From CAWEHU01 sp963808965 (GTDB lineage Bacteria > Pseudomonadota > Alphaproteobacteria > Acetobacterales > Acetobacteraceae), in NCBI GenBank assembly GCA_963808965.1, contig CAWEHU010000016.1:62001-126000 (forward strand): a DNA stretch of 64,000 nt, given 5' to 3'. The notes below the pieces were generated by a model. That model made no database searches. It was not told where the DNA came from and was given only the letters and a program-made list of their open reading frames with translations. Both the position numbers and the translations under genes were made by a program. Of this stretch, positions 18,991-28,482 are shown one piece after another. Numbering within the stretch: the stretch's first letter is position 1; each line of letters begins with the position of its first letter.

Positions 18991-19461
18991 CTATGATTTG
19001 GCTGGTATCCGTAGGACCTGACCGGGATAGATGTGATCGGGGTCTTTCAGCATGGGCTTGTTCGCCTCGAAAATTTGCATGTAGGCGTTAGCGTTGCCGT
19101 AATGCTTCTTCGCGATGGCGGAGAGCGTCTCGCCGCGAACCACGGTGTGAAACTCTGCCTCCGGTTCGGAGGTGTTTGTGGTGATCTGATCCTGGACGGA
19201 GGCGATCCCGGCGATGTTGCCTGCGGCCAGAATCAGCTTCTCACGTGTGGCGGCATCAGGCGCCGAGCCGCTGACGTGCACTTTGTCTCCGTCGACGGTG
19301 ACCTGGACGTCTTGGGCCGACAATCCCTGCCGCTTCAGTTCGGCCGCGATCGCCTCGGCCTGCGGCGGGGGCGGTGGGGGCTTACTCTCGTCTTGCACGG
19401 CGTCGCCACCACCAATCCCAAGCAGCCGCCCCGCGGCCTTCACGAAACTGAACATGCCCAT
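18991..19461 (-). CDS. BON and LysM domain protein (Kbp/YgaU type)
   Basis: 156-residue protein with a short linker rich in Pro, a BON domain (about 40-95: AIAAELKRQGLSAQDVQVTV, VHVSGSAPDAATREKLI) and a C-terminal LysM (about 105-155: FHTVVRGETLSAIAKKHYGNANAYMQIFEANKPMLKDPDHIYPGQVLRIP). Its E. coli homologue YgaU/Kbp is a cytoplasmic potassium-binding protein, and no signal peptide is seen here either. The ATG at 19461 (MGMFSFVKAAGRLLG) is chosen because GGAAG precedes it. Confidence 0.9.
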   Translation of the reverse strand: MGMFSFVKAAGRLLGIGGGDAVQDESKPPPPPPQAEAIAAELKRQGLSAQDVQVTVDGDKVHVSGSAPDAATREKLILAAGNIAGIASVQDQITTNTSEPEAEFHTVVRGETLSAIAKKHYGNANAYMQIFEANKPMLKDPDHIYPGQVLRIPAKS

Positions 19462-19643
19462 GTCTGCTTCCTTCTTGTGGGTGTGCAATAAGGTTGGTTA
19501 CCCGGGGGCTCTCGCGCCAGTCAATTCGAGCGAAGGGGCGACAAAGGGCGGATCCCGTCCGCTATCCACAGTCGAAAAAAAGCCTAAACGGTTCGGTCGA
19601 TCAGGGGGTATTCTTTGGCAACAGAAATCGAGGGAGGCACGAG

Positions 19644-20087
19644 ATGAGCGGAATGCTGGGCCAACTGCTTGGCGGGCTGATGGGAGGTGGGCAGCAGCCC
19701 GCGCAACAATCGCCCATGTTTGCCATTTTGCAGCAGGTGCTTGCGTCCGGCGGGGGCAGCGGCAGCGCGGGAGGCGGAGGCCTCGCGACCCTGATCTCCC
19801 GCTTCCAGGCGGCTGGTCTTGGCCAGCAAGCGCAGTCTTGGGTAGGTACCGGTCAGAATTTGCCGGTCGCCCCGGATCAGCTAGACCAGGTTTTCACACC
19901 TACGCAGATCAACTCCTGGGCACGGCAGGCGGGAACCTCGCCCGACGCCATGCGACAGGTGTTGTCGCAGGCGTTGCCGCATGTAGTCGATCACATGACC
20001 CCGGGTGGTCAGGTCCCGCCGCCATCCGCCGATCTCTCTGGTCTCTTGATGCGCGTGCTGAGTGGCGGGACGACCCGGCAAACCTAG
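19644..20087 (+). CDS. YidB-like protein (DUF937)
   Basis: 147-residue small protein of the YidB/DUF937 family. A Gly/Gln-rich N-terminus (MSGMLGQLLGGLMGGGQQ) precedes the helical core GLATLISRFQAAGLGQQAQSWVGTG and LDQVFTPTQINSWARQAGTSPDAMRQVLSQALPHVVDHMTPGG. Function is unknown. The ATG at 19644 follows AGGGAGGCACGAG. Divergent from the LysM gene, with about 180 bases between them. Confidence 0.88.
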   Translation: MSGMLGQLLGGLMGGGQQPAQQSPMFAILQQVLASGGGSGSAGGGGLATLISRFQAAGLGQQAQSWVGTGQNLPVAPDQLDQVFTPTQINSWARQAGTSPDAMRQVLSQALPHVVDHMTPGGQVPPPSADLSGLLMRVLSGGTTRQT

Positions 20088-20160
20088 CTGGCGCAGTGCT
20101 CGCGGCGATCCCCCGCCTTCCTTGATCGGCCAAACGGGTTGGAGGGGGCCCTTGCTTTGG

Positions 20161-21321
20161 TCAGAACTGAGCGTCGGGCGAGAGCACGATGCAGTTGGTT
20201 CGGCTGCGGGTGAGTTTCTGGCACGCCTCCACCGCCGCCTCGCGTGAGAGGCCGGTAAGCCTAGCGCGGTAGAGCGTTCCACGGGACTGGCGCACGGTCG
20301 ACACGATCGGTCGCCCCGTCTCCAACGGATCGCGCGCGCGTTGCTTCGCTTCGCCGGCCGCCGCGTGGGCCTGGCTCTGGTTGCCGAAGGCGCCCACCTG
20401 AACGGCCCATCCGCCACTGGCCGGCCCTCCGCGATGCAACGGGATCGGCTCCGCCATCGCGGACGGGATGAGATGGAAGCCCCGATGCGCAGGAGGCGGC
20501 GCGACGGCCATCGCGCTTTGAACCCTCGGTGGGGAAACCATGCGAGGCGGCTCTGGAAGCTGCGCTACGCGAACCGCTCCACGCGATGCCGCGCGCCCGT
20601 TCCCCGCGCTCCGGCTCTGGGCGACCTGAACCGGGCGCCCGTAGCGCGTACCGGGCGGAATCTCGATCGGGAGCACGTTCATCGCGTAGTCCTCAGCCGG
20701 TGAGCGATTTACCGGGTGGCTGTCCATGACGTAGGGACCGATCATCGCGACGTAACGACGAGTCTCATCCGGCAGCGAGCGGGCATTGCTCAGATAATCG
20801 TCCAGGCGCTTCGGGCCGGCATTATAGGCGGCTAGGAAGCCCGGCGAGCCGTAGATATCGTACATTTCCCGGAGATAGGCCGCGCCCGCCAGGATGTTGT
20901 TGTGCGGATCGTAAGCGTCATCGCCGAGATCGTAGCGGGTCCGCAGCTCGTCATAGGTTTCCGGCATGACCTGCATGAGGCCCATCGCGCCGACCCAGGA
21001 CGTGATGAGACGGCCGTTCTGATACATATTGCCGCCCAACTCGACGTGCATCACTTCACGGATCCAGCGCTCGGGCACGTCGAAGCGGTTGGATGCCTCG
21101 GTTATATACGGACCCCAGGGATCGCCGGCCGGCCCTGGCGGCACGTAGTTGCTCCGGGCGCGCGCCTGGTACCGAACGGCCTCCCGACTCTGGTTTACCA
21201 CTGTGGGCGCGTGCCCCGCGCAGGCCGAGAGCATCGCTAGTACGGCAAAGCCGCTCAGCGCTCGAATTAGGGCAGCATGGCTGACGTATTGACGGGCAAC
21301 AGAGCCGTAGGGACGAATCAT
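20161..21321 (-). CDS. Lytic transglycosylase lipoprotein with SLT and SPOR domains
   Basis: 386-residue envelope enzyme. A signal peptide with lipobox LSAC (about residues 30-34) predicts outer-membrane anchoring. The SLT domain (about 70-200) shows the catalytic Glu in WIREVMHVELGG, VGAMGLMQVMPETYDELR, and the NNILAGAAYLREMY..FLAAYNAGP block. A Pro-rich linker leads to a C-terminal SPOR domain (about 305-380: WAVQVGAFGNQSQAHAAAGEAK) that binds denuded septal peptidoglycan. It should cleave peptidoglycan with 1,6-anhydro product, probably at the division site. Confidence 0.9.
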   Translation of the reverse strand: MIRPYGSVARQYVSHAALIRALSGFAVLAMLSACAGHAPTVVNQSREAVRYQARARSNYVPPGPAGDPWGPYITEASNRFDVPERWIREVMHVELGGNMYQNGRLITSWVGAMGLMQVMPETYDELRTRYDLGDDAYDPHNNILAGAAYLREMYDIYGSPGFLAAYNAGPKRLDDYLSNARSLPDETRRYVAMIGPYVMDSHPVNRSPAEDYAMNVLPIEIPPGTRYGRPVQVAQSRSAGNGRAASRGAVRVAQLPEPPRMVSPPRVQSAMAVAPPPAHRGFHLIPSAMAEPIPLHRGGPASGGWAVQVGAFGNQSQAHAAAGEAKQRARDPLETGRPIVSTVRQSRGTLYRARLTGLSREAAVEACQKLTRSRTNCIVLSPDAQF

Positions 21322-21705
21322 CCGCTTCGAACCTCCGTCAAGGCTCGACCAAAGAATGGCCGGAGGAATCCGGCTGCCGGGACAGCAGCCGCTCAGGTGG
21401 GCACTCAGGAACAGCCTCTAAGGCCTTATCCCACCCTATTGTTTCAGGCAAGCGACGTGTTCTGATGAGCGCAGGGGTTCTCGACCATTAGACGCGTCAG
21501 TGTGCCCAAACGGCCCTATTCGGAGCCTGCAGACTCGGGCGCGAGGAGGCGAAAGAGCCCAAAATGACCCGGCTTCACTTGTCCGTGAGGCTGAGGCTGA
21601 GCGCCTTTCCAAAGCAGCATAAGCGGGCGACTCGAAACAACTCGCGACGGCCCCGGCACTCGCGGGTTGCGGCAAGCGGGTGGATCGAGGTACGCCCCGG
21701 CCGCC
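21322..21705. other. Intergenic stretch, divergent promoters expected
   Basis: 384 bases between the divergent transglycosylase and ABC permease starts. I see no reading frame with protein-like composition, no tRNA and no clear terminator. It should hold promoters for both neighbours, but no convincing -35/-10 pair can be named. Confidence 0.4.
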
Positions 21706-22572
21706 ATGAGCGCCGCCCTGCAGCACAGTCCCGTCCCGACCGCCCGGGCCGCAGTGCTCGAACTAACTTCGGAAATGTCCCTTCGCGCCCGTAATCGGCT
21801 GGCGTTCGCGGACTTATCCGAGGGTCTCCGAATGTGGCGCCTGAGTTGGATTCTCGGCTGGCTCGACATTCGGCTGCGCTATCGCGGGTCCCTGCTGGGG
21901 CCGTTCTGGCTGACCCTATCGACCAGCGTCATGGTCGCGTCGCTCGGCTTCTTGTACTCGACACTGTTCCAGATGAATCTGACGGAGTACCTGCCGTTTC
22001 TGGCGCTCTCGCTCGTGCTCTGGAACTTCACCCAGACGCTTGTCTCAGATGCGTGCGGCTGCTTCACGCAGTACGAGGGCACCATCCGCTCCATCCGGAT
22101 GCCCTATTTTCTCTATGCGATCAGAACCGTGGTGCGGAACGTCCTGGTGCTGGCGCACAACATCGTGGTGATCGTGGCCGTGTACGCGATCTTCGATGTT
22201 TGGCCGGGCTGGACGGCGACGCTGGCGGTTCCGGGGATCGTGCTTTGGCTCGTCAACTCCGTCGCGGTATCGTTGCTGCTCGGCGCATTTTGCGCCCGGT
22301 TTCGCGACATCCCGCCCATTGTCGCTAGCGTGATGCAAATCGCCTTCTTCGTCACCCCGATCATCTGGAAACCGGAGCTGGTCGGGACGAAGGCCCGATT
22401 CCTGCCGCTGAACCCGTTCTTCTCCCTCATGGAGGTGGTGCGTGCGCCGCTGCTGGGAGAGGTTCCGGGTCATACTGTCTGGGCGACGGCGATCCTCTAC
22501 AGCTTGGGACTGTGTGCGCTCGCCTGGGCCTTGTTTTCGCGCGTGCGCGGCCGTCTGGCGTTTTGGGTGTAG
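21706..22572 (+). CDS. ABC-2 type polysaccharide/polyol phosphate export permease
   Basis: 288-residue permease of the Wzm/KpsM group with about six transmembrane segments. Characteristic stretches are LRYRGSLLGPFWLTLST near residue 55 and the late FFVTPIIWKPELVG..LPLNPFFSLMEVVRAPLLGE. The ATG at 21706 (MSAALQHSPVP) is chosen; an upstream in-frame start at 21667 adds 13 residues. It lies 3 bases from its ATPase partner. No glycosyltransferases are in the window, so the exported glycan is unknown. Confidence 0.88.
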   Translation: MSAALQHSPVPTARAAVLELTSEMSLRARNRLAFADLSEGLRMWRLSWILGWLDIRLRYRGSLLGPFWLTLSTSVMVASLGFLYSTLFQMNLTEYLPFLALSLVLWNFTQTLVSDACGCFTQYEGTIRSIRMPYFLYAIRTVVRNVLVLAHNIVVIVAVYAIFDVWPGWTATLAVPGIVLWLVNSVAVSLLLGAFCARFRDIPPIVASVMQIAFFVTPIIWKPELVGTKARFLPLNPFFSLMEVVRAPLLGEVPGHTVWATAILYSLGLCALAWALFSRVRGRLAFWV

Positions 22573-22575
22573 GCC

Positions 22576-23352
22576 ATGGCGGCTATCGAAATAGCTGGCG
22601 TGTCCGTCTTTTTTCCGCTGTATCACGGCAATAGCCGCAGCCTGAAGAAGACCGTTTTCGCCGCTGCATCCGGCCGGCTGGGCCAAGACCAGCAGCATCG
22701 AGTCGTTGTAGAGGCCCTGCGCGACATCTCTTTTACGCTGCGGAGCGGCGACCGGCTCGGGCTCATCGGCGGCAACGGCGCGGGCAAGACGACCCTGCTC
22801 CGCACGTTGGCGGGGATCTACGAGCCCGTCATCGGGCGCGTGCGGGTGGAAGGCAGCCTCAACGCACTGCTCGACCCCAATCTTGGCATGAACCCGGAGC
22901 TGACCGGACGCGAGAACATTCGGCTGCGCGGGCTGTATAACGGCCTTTCGTCCGCGGCCTTGAGCCGCCTGGAGGAGGACGTGCACGAATTCGCCGAGCT
23001 GGGCGATTTCCTCGACCTCCCAGTGCGAATTTACAGCTCCGGCATGGTCGTCCGCCTCGGTTTCGCATTGGCAACCGCAATCCGTCCGCAGATTCTCCTT
23101 ATGGACGAGTGGTTTCTGGCCGGCGACGCGGAGTTCATGGAGAAGGCACGCACTCGGCTGGAAGACATGGTGCGCGGCGCGGAAATCCTGGTGCTCTCAA
23201 CCCACCAGGAGGACGTCGTGCTCAGCTGGTGTAGCCGGGTTTTATGGCTGGACCAGGGCCGGGTGCGCGATGACGGCACGGCGGCCGATGTGCTTGAACG
23301 TTACCTTCGTCGGCCGCTGCGCGTATCCGATCTCGAGCACGTGCCCACGTAG
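22576..23352 (+). CDS. ABC polysaccharide exporter ATP-binding protein (Wzt/KpsT type)
   Basis: 258-residue ATPase partner of the preceding permease. It has the long N-terminal insert of this group (SVFFPLYHGNSRSLKKTVFAA), Walker A GGNGAGKTT, the family marker GMNPELTGRENIRLRGL, a degenerate signature (YSSGMVVRL) and Walker B ILLMDEWFLAGD, all typical of Wzt/TagH. It lacks the C-terminal carbohydrate-binding extension of some Wzt proteins. Confidence 0.9.
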   Translation: MAAIEIAGVSVFFPLYHGNSRSLKKTVFAAASGRLGQDQQHRVVVEALRDISFTLRSGDRLGLIGGNGAGKTTLLRTLAGIYEPVIGRVRVEGSLNALLDPNLGMNPELTGRENIRLRGLYNGLSSAALSRLEEDVHEFAELGDFLDLPVRIYSSGMVVRLGFALATAIRPQILLMDEWFLAGDAEFMEKARTRLEDMVRGAEILVLSTHQEDVVLSWCSRVLWLDQGRVRDDGTAADVLERYLRRPLRVSDLEHVPT

Positions 23353-23367
23353 GAGAGCGCCCGCAGC

Positions 23368-25059
23368 CTATTTTCCGCCCGCCTCGCGCCCGAGGACCTG
23401 CGCCATGTATTCCGCCGGGCTGAGATGCCGGCTGGCGGCCTGATTGGCCAGAAGCTGGGCGAGACTCGGCCGTAGCCGCACCGTGGCGACGACATGGCCT
23501 TCGGGCGGGGCGACGTACGTGGCGATATCCTGCTGCACGCGCTCGTTCAGCTGCATCAGCCGCGCGCGCTTCTGCGCATTGCTCAGCCCCTGTGCGTTAG
23601 CTACCGCCGGACAGAACGCGGCGTTCACCGTGTTCGTCAGCGCCGCGTCGGAGATGCCTGGTTGCTGGGTGCGGAGCGAGCTGATGAGCTCGTCGATGCG
23701 GCTGCCGACCTCGGATGGGTCCCCGCCAGCGATGAAGTTGGCCTGCGCCGGGTCTGCAATGACGTTCGAGATAGTGCCCGAGCCCACGCGGGGACAGTCG
23801 AAGTCGCGCGCCGCCTCGCTGCCGGCCGCACCCACGTTCGCGACGGCGCGCAAGCTGGCGACCATGGTGGGTGTGGCGTTGGCCGGCGCCTTGTTTCTCC
23901 AGCCCGCACGGATGTAGTTGGCGATATCGGCGATGTTCTTGTCGCTTAGCGCGCCGGCGAAGCTCGGCATCTGGCCGTAGCCGCCCGTACCTTGTAGCCC
24001 TTGCAGTACCGCGACGATGATGTCTCTCGGCTGATCCGCCGTGACGGCGGCATTGCCGGCCAGATTCGGCACTGCACCCGGAATGCCTCGTCCGTTATCC
24101 TGATGGCACTCAGCGCAGTTCGCGAGATAGAGGTGCTGACCGGCGCGGAGATCGGCGGCGGTCGCGCTGCTCGCGGCCACGATGTTCTGCCGTTCCGGCC
24201 CTTCCTTAAGGAACACGGCGATGGCGCGCACGTCCTCATCGGTGAGATAGTGCAGGCTCTCGTGGACGACTTCGGCCATCGGCCCGAAGGCGACCCCCAT
24301 CGCCTTATCAGCCCCCGAGCGCAGAAACGTGACGATATCGGGCAATGACTTGTCGCCGATCCCGTCGAGCGGATCGGACGAAATATTGGGCGCGAGCCAG
24401 TCCTGCACCGCGCCGCCGGCGAGGCTCTCGCTCACCTCGGTCCCGCCCATGAGGTTCCGCGGCGAGTGACAGGCACCGCAATGTCCGGGACCCTCGACCA
24501 GATAGGCGCCACGGTTCCACTCGGCCGAGTGGTCCGGCTTGTACTCGTAGACGCCCGGACGGAAGAAGAGCTCGCGCCAGATGAACAAGCCGGCGCGGAT
24601 GTTGAAGGGAAAATCCATCGCGCTCGGCGCGCGCGGCGCGAACACGGGCTTCAACGTGAACAGATAGGCCTTGATCGCGAGCACGTCCTCGCGGGTCATC
24701 TTGGTGTACGACGGATACGGCATCACCGGGTACAGATATTCGCCCGAGTGGCCGAGGCCCTCATGCAGAGCGCGATCGAAGTCGTCATCACTCCAGCGGC
24801 CGATACCGGTGTCCGGGTCCGGCGTGATGTTCGGCGAGCTGAGCGACCCAAAGGGGGTGCCGATCTGCAACCCGCCGGCAAAAGGCGTGCCGCCGGGCTG
24901 CGTGTGACAAGGCATGCAGTCCGCCGCGCGCGTCATGTACTCGCCGTGAGCCACGGTATCGTCTGCTGCGGCCGCCGGTCCGGCGATGGTTGCCGCCGTC
25001 AGCAGTGCGATCAGGCAGGCGTCACGCAGGCCAGGCCACATGGCGGGATCCTTTCGCAT
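23368..25059 (-). CDS. Three-heme cytochrome c with C-terminal extension (AADH subunit II-like)
   Basis: 563-residue exported cytochrome with a signal peptide ending near PAAAAD (residue about 33). Three heme motifs follow in order, CMPCH, CGACH and CAECH, as in the cytochrome subunit of membrane alcohol, aldehyde and gluconate dehydrogenases of acetic acid bacteria. Electrons would pass from a dehydrogenase to ubiquinone. After the third cytochrome domain (about residue 395) a further about 165 residues, with two lone cysteines and no CxxCH, go beyond the usual size of about 450. No dehydrogenase subunit is adjacent. Confidence 0.87.
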   Translation of the reverse strand: MRKDPAMWPGLRDACLIALLTAATIAGPAAAADDTVAHGEYMTRAADCMPCHTQPGGTPFAGGLQIGTPFGSLSSPNITPDPDTGIGRWSDDDFDRALHEGLGHSGEYLYPVMPYPSYTKMTREDVLAIKAYLFTLKPVFAPRAPSAMDFPFNIRAGLFIWRELFFRPGVYEYKPDHSAEWNRGAYLVEGPGHCGACHSPRNLMGGTEVSESLAGGAVQDWLAPNISSDPLDGIGDKSLPDIVTFLRSGADKAMGVAFGPMAEVVHESLHYLTDEDVRAIAVFLKEGPERQNIVAASSATAADLRAGQHLYLANCAECHQDNGRGIPGAVPNLAGNAAVTADQPRDIIVAVLQGLQGTGGYGQMPSFAGALSDKNIADIANYIRAGWRNKAPANATPTMVASLRAVANVGAAGSEAARDFDCPRVGSGTISNVIADPAQANFIAGGDPSEVGSRIDELISSLRTQQPGISDAALTNTVNAAFCPAVANAQGLSNAQKRARLMQLNERVQQDIATYVAPPEGHVVATVRLRPSLAQLLANQAASRHLSPAEYMAQVLGREAGGK

Positions 25060-25542
25060 TACGATTTCCGATTACCGCTTCCCTCGCGTGACGATCTGCG
25101 TGGGGTTTACGAAGCGCAGCGCGATGAGCGGGATTCGTCCGCGTCCAGGCGAGCAACTCGTCCGTGCTCCCGGGCGGCTGCTTCATCTTGTCCGGCATGT
25201 ATTCGAGCAGCGGGCCGGCCGGGCAGTTCCGGCGCCGGCGCCTGGCTGTAAGTGATGCGCGACACAAGTTTCGGGTGCGCGCGGCGATAGCGTCCGCCGC
25301 GTGGTTGCGAGTGTCTTCATTAGAGTTGCCTCACCTTCCGGAGATGCATTAGCGCCCATTCCGCAACAATCAGTCTCTCTCACCCCCGCGCTCGGCGCAA
25401 TGCGTCACGCGGGGCAGTCCCGTCCCGAAGAAACGCGACAGCCGGTAACGACACCTCTCGACAAACCCGGCGCAACCGGACAGGTAGGGACCGGGACCCT
25501 CACGCGCGCTGTCGGGCGCGCCCGACCAGAGGACACGCAAGC
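25060..25542. other. Intergenic stretch, no confident gene
   Basis: 483 bases between the divergent cytochrome c and malate synthase genes. A minus-strand segment ending in a TAA at 25072 reads IPLIALRFVNPTQIVTRGKR, which looks protein-like, but I could not extend it upstream in one frame or recognise it. It may be a decayed small gene. Nothing else is supported. Confidence 0.3.
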
Positions 25543-27732
25543 ATGGATCGCGTCGATGCCGCCGGCCTGAAGATCGCCCGCCCGCTCCACGATTTCGTCG
25601 CTACGGAAGCAGCCCCCGGTACGGGCGTCGACGCGGCGGCGTTCTGGGAGGGTTTCGCCGCGCTGATCCGGGACCTGGGACCCCGGAACCGGGAGTTGCT
25701 GACGCGCCGGGACGCGCTCCAGGCGCAAATCGATGATTGGCACCTTCGGAATCGCGGCAAGCCGGCCGACCATGCCGGCTACATCGAGTTCCTACGCGAG
25801 ATCGGCTATTTGCAACCCGAGCCCGCCGATTTTGCCGTTGGCACGACGGGCGTGGACCCGGAGATAGCCACCATCGCCGGCCCGCAGCTCGTGGTTCCGG
25901 TGACCAACGCCCGCTATGCACTGAACGCCGCCAACGCCCGCTGGGGCAGCCTGTACGATGCGCTGTATGGCACCGATGCGCTGCCGCAGGACACCACCCC
26001 CACTCTGCAGGAAGGCACTGGGGCGGCGCAGAGCGGCGGGCTCAACAAGGTCCGGGCCGCACGCGTGGTCGCCCGGGCGCGGGAGATTCTCGATCAGGCG
26101 GTTCCTCTCGCCGAGGGCAGCTACGGCAGCGCCGTCGGCTTCGCGATCGAGGGCGGGAAGCTGTCCGTCGCCCTGCAAAATGGCGAGAATACCGGGCTGA
26201 AGGACCCCACCCAGCTCGCCGGCTATCAGGGGGACGGCGCTTCGCCGTCAGCGGTACTGCTCAAGCATAACGGCCTGCATATCGAACTCAGGATCGACCG
26301 CGCCCATCCGATCGGCCGCGATGACCCCGCCGGAATCGCTGACGTGATCCTTGAATCCGCCATCACCACCATCCAGGACTGCGAGGATTCGGTCGCGACG
26401 GTCGATGCACCGGACAAGGTGCTCGCTTACCGCAACTGGCTCGGGCTGATGCAAGGCACGCTCGCGGACACGTTCGAGAAGGGCGGGCGGACGGTGACCC
26501 GGCGGCTGAACGAGGACCGCAGCTTCACGAAGCCGGATGGCGGAACGCTGACCTTGCCCGGCCGCAGCCTGCTGCTGGTGCGGAATGTCGGCCACCACAT
26601 GTATACCGACGCCGTGCTTGACGCCGACGGCAACGAGATCCCGGAAGGTATGCTCGACGCCGCCGTTACCTCGCTGATCGCGATGCACGACCTCAAGCAG
26701 ACCGGCAAGCTGCGCAACAGCCGGACGGGTTCGGTTTACGTCGTGAAGCCGAAGATGCACGGACCGGAGGAAGTCGCCCACACGACCGAGATCTTCGGCC
26801 GCGTTGAGGACATTCTCGGCCTCCCGCGCAATACGCTGAAAGTGGGCATCATGGACGAGGAGCGCCGCACCTCGGCCAACCTCAAGGCCTGCATCCTCGC
26901 TGCTCGAGACCGGCTGGTCTTCATCAACACGGGTTTCCTCGACCGCACCGGCGACGAGATCCACACGTCGATGGAAGCCGGGCCGATGATCCGCAAGAAC
27001 GAGATGAAGAACACGCCGTGGATAAAGGCGTATGAGGATAGGAACGTGGATGTCGGCCTGTCCTGCGGGTTGCGCGGCCGGGCGCAGATCGGCAAGGGCA
27101 TGTGGGCCGCGCCGGACCGGATGGCCGACATGCTGGCGCAGAAGATCGGCCATCCGCGCGCCGGCGCGAATACCGCCTGGGTTCCCTCGCCCACAGCCGC
27201 AACGCTGCATGCGCTCCACTATCAGGAGGTGGATGTAGCCGCGCGGCAAACGGAGTTGGCCAAGCGCGAGCCCGCGAAGCTTGACGATCTGCTCACCATT
27301 CCTGTGGCAGACCGTCCGAACTGGAGCCCCGAGGACGTACAGCAGGAGCTCGATAACAACTGCCAGGGCATTCTCGGTTATGTGGTGCGCTGGATAGACC
27401 AAGGCGTCGGCTGCTCGAAGGTGCCGGATATCCACGACGTCGGGCTGATGGAGGATCGCGCGACTTTGCGCATCTCCAGCCAGCACATCGCCAACTGGCT
27501 GCACCACGGCATCGCGTCCCGGGAACAGGTGATGGAGACGCTGAAGCGCATGGCGCAGGTGGTCGATCGCCAGAACGCGGGGGATCCGAACTACAAGTCG
27601 ATGGCGCCATCTTTCGATGGGGTCGCGTTCAAGGCTGCGTGCGACCTGGTGTTCAAGGGTCGCGAGCAACCGAATGGCTACACGGAGTTCATCCTGACCG
27701 AGCGCCGGCGAGAGGCGAAGGCCTCAGCCTGA
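25543..27732 (+). CDS. glcB: Malate synthase G
   Basis: 729-residue cytoplasmic enzyme that condenses glyoxylate with acetyl-CoA to give malate, the second step of the glyoxylate shunt. The size and sequence match the monomeric G isoform: ARWGSLYDALYGTD, LLLVRNVGHHMYTDAV, KMHGPEEVAHTTEIFGRVED, GIMDEERRTSANLKACI, FLDRTGDEIHTSMEAGPM, and the C-terminal Asp/Cys region EDRATLRISSQHIANWLHHGI. The ATG at 25543 is in frame with the first conserved block. No isocitrate lyase is near. Confidence 0.96.
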   Translation: MDRVDAAGLKIARPLHDFVATEAAPGTGVDAAAFWEGFAALIRDLGPRNRELLTRRDALQAQIDDWHLRNRGKPADHAGYIEFLREIGYLQPEPADFAVGTTGVDPEIATIAGPQLVVPVTNARYALNAANARWGSLYDALYGTDALPQDTTPTLQEGTGAAQSGGLNKVRAARVVARAREILDQAVPLAEGSYGSAVGFAIEGGKLSVALQNGENTGLKDPTQLAGYQGDGASPSAVLLKHNGLHIELRIDRAHPIGRDDPAGIADVILESAITTIQDCEDSVATVDAPDKVLAYRNWLGLMQGTLADTFEKGGRTVTRRLNEDRSFTKPDGGTLTLPGRSLLLVRNVGHHMYTDAVLDADGNEIPEGMLDAAVTSLIAMHDLKQTGKLRNSRTGSVYVVKPKMHGPEEVAHTTEIFGRVEDILGLPRNTLKVGIMDEERRTSANLKACILAARDRLVFINTGFLDRTGDEIHTSMEAGPMIRKNEMKNTPWIKAYEDRNVDVGLSCGLRGRAQIGKGMWAAPDRMADMLAQKIGHPRAGANTAWVPSPTAATLHALHYQEVDVAARQTELAKREPAKLDDLLTIPVADRPNWSPEDVQQELDNNCQGILGYVVRWIDQGVGCSKVPDIHDVGLMEDRATLRISSQHIANWLHHGIASREQVMETLKRMAQVVDRQNAGDPNYKSMAPSFDGVAFKAACDLVFKGREQPNGYTEFILTERRREAKASA

Positions 27733-27753
27733 ACGGTCCTATGACTGAACGGC

Positions 27754-27788
27754 GCGGACCCGCCGCTCAAGCTTCACGCCGGGTCCGC
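27754..27788. terminator. Possible shared hairpin between convergent genes
   Basis: GCGGACCC at 27754-27761 is the inverse of GGGTCCGC at 27781-27788, a perfect 8-bp stem with a 19-base loop. It lies between the converging malate synthase and response regulator genes and overlaps the last codons of the latter. There is no T tract, so it may be a weak bidirectional terminator or chance. Confidence 0.3.
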
Positions 27789-28457
27789 TCTCAGCATGTA
27801 GCCGGCGTTTCGCACCGTGTGGATAAGCGCCGTCGGGAAAGGCTTGTCTACCTTTTGACGCAGACGGGAGACATGGACGTCGATGACGTTCGTCTGCGGA
27901 TCGAAGTGGTAGTCCCAAACGCCTTCCAGCAGCATCGTGCGGGTCACGACCTGGCCGGCATGGCGCATTAGGTATTCGAGCAAGCGGAATTCGCGCGGCT
28001 GCAAATCGATCTTCTGCCCGGCCCGCTTCACCTGGCGAGAGAGCAGGTCAAGCTCGAGATCGGCGACGACCAATTTCGTTACGGGGCCGTCACCCTTGCC
28101 CCGCCGAGCCAACGCCTCCACGCGCGCCAGCAGTTCGGCGAAGGCGAAAGGTTTCGTGAGATAATCGTCGCCCCCCGCTTTGAGGCCGCGGACCCGATCA
28201 TCCACTTCGCCGAGCGCCGAGAGGAATAGCACGGGAACAGGGTTCTTCTGAGCGCGCAATGTTTCCAGCAGGCGCAAGCCGTCGATCCCGCCCGGCAGCA
28301 TCCGGTCCAGGATCACCGCGTCGAACGCTTCGCTCGCCGCCATGAACAGTCCGTCCCGGCCATTATCCGCGTGCTCCACGTTGTGCCCGGCCTCCTTCAG
28401 CCCGCGCACGACGAAGCCGGCCACGTCCTTGTCATCCTCGACGACCAGAATGCGCAT
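27774..28457 (-). CDS. OmpR-family response regulator
   Basis: 227-residue two-component regulator. The receiver domain (1-115) has acidic pocket EDD, phosphoacceptor Asp in AVILDRMLPGG (about 52), Thr/Ser in FLSALG and Lys in YLTKPFAF. The winged-helix DNA-binding domain (about 130-225) shows QPREFRLLEYLMRHAGQVVTRTMLLEGVWDYHFDPQTNVIDVHVSRLRQKVD. No histidine kinase is on either side, so it is an orphan here. The HtrA-like protease upstream on the same strand, 25 bases away, may be co-transcribed. Confidence 0.93.
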   Translation of the reverse strand: MRILVVEDDKDVAGFVVRGLKEAGHNVEHADNGRDGLFMAASEAFDAVILDRMLPGGIDGLRLLETLRAQKNPVPVLFLSALGEVDDRVRGLKAGGDDYLTKPFAFAELLARVEALARRGKGDGPVTKLVVADLELDLLSRQVKRAGQKIDLQPREFRLLEYLMRHAGQVVTRTMLLEGVWDYHFDPQTNVIDVHVSRLRQKVDKPFPTALIHTVRNAGYMLRADPA

Positions 28458-28482
28458 TGCGCCAAGATCTCCCAGAAGGCGT

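Noticed and set aside
25072..25383. A small minus-strand gene upstream of the cytochrome c
   Set aside because: Only its last about 20 codons look protein-like; no single frame or recognisable family extends upstream.
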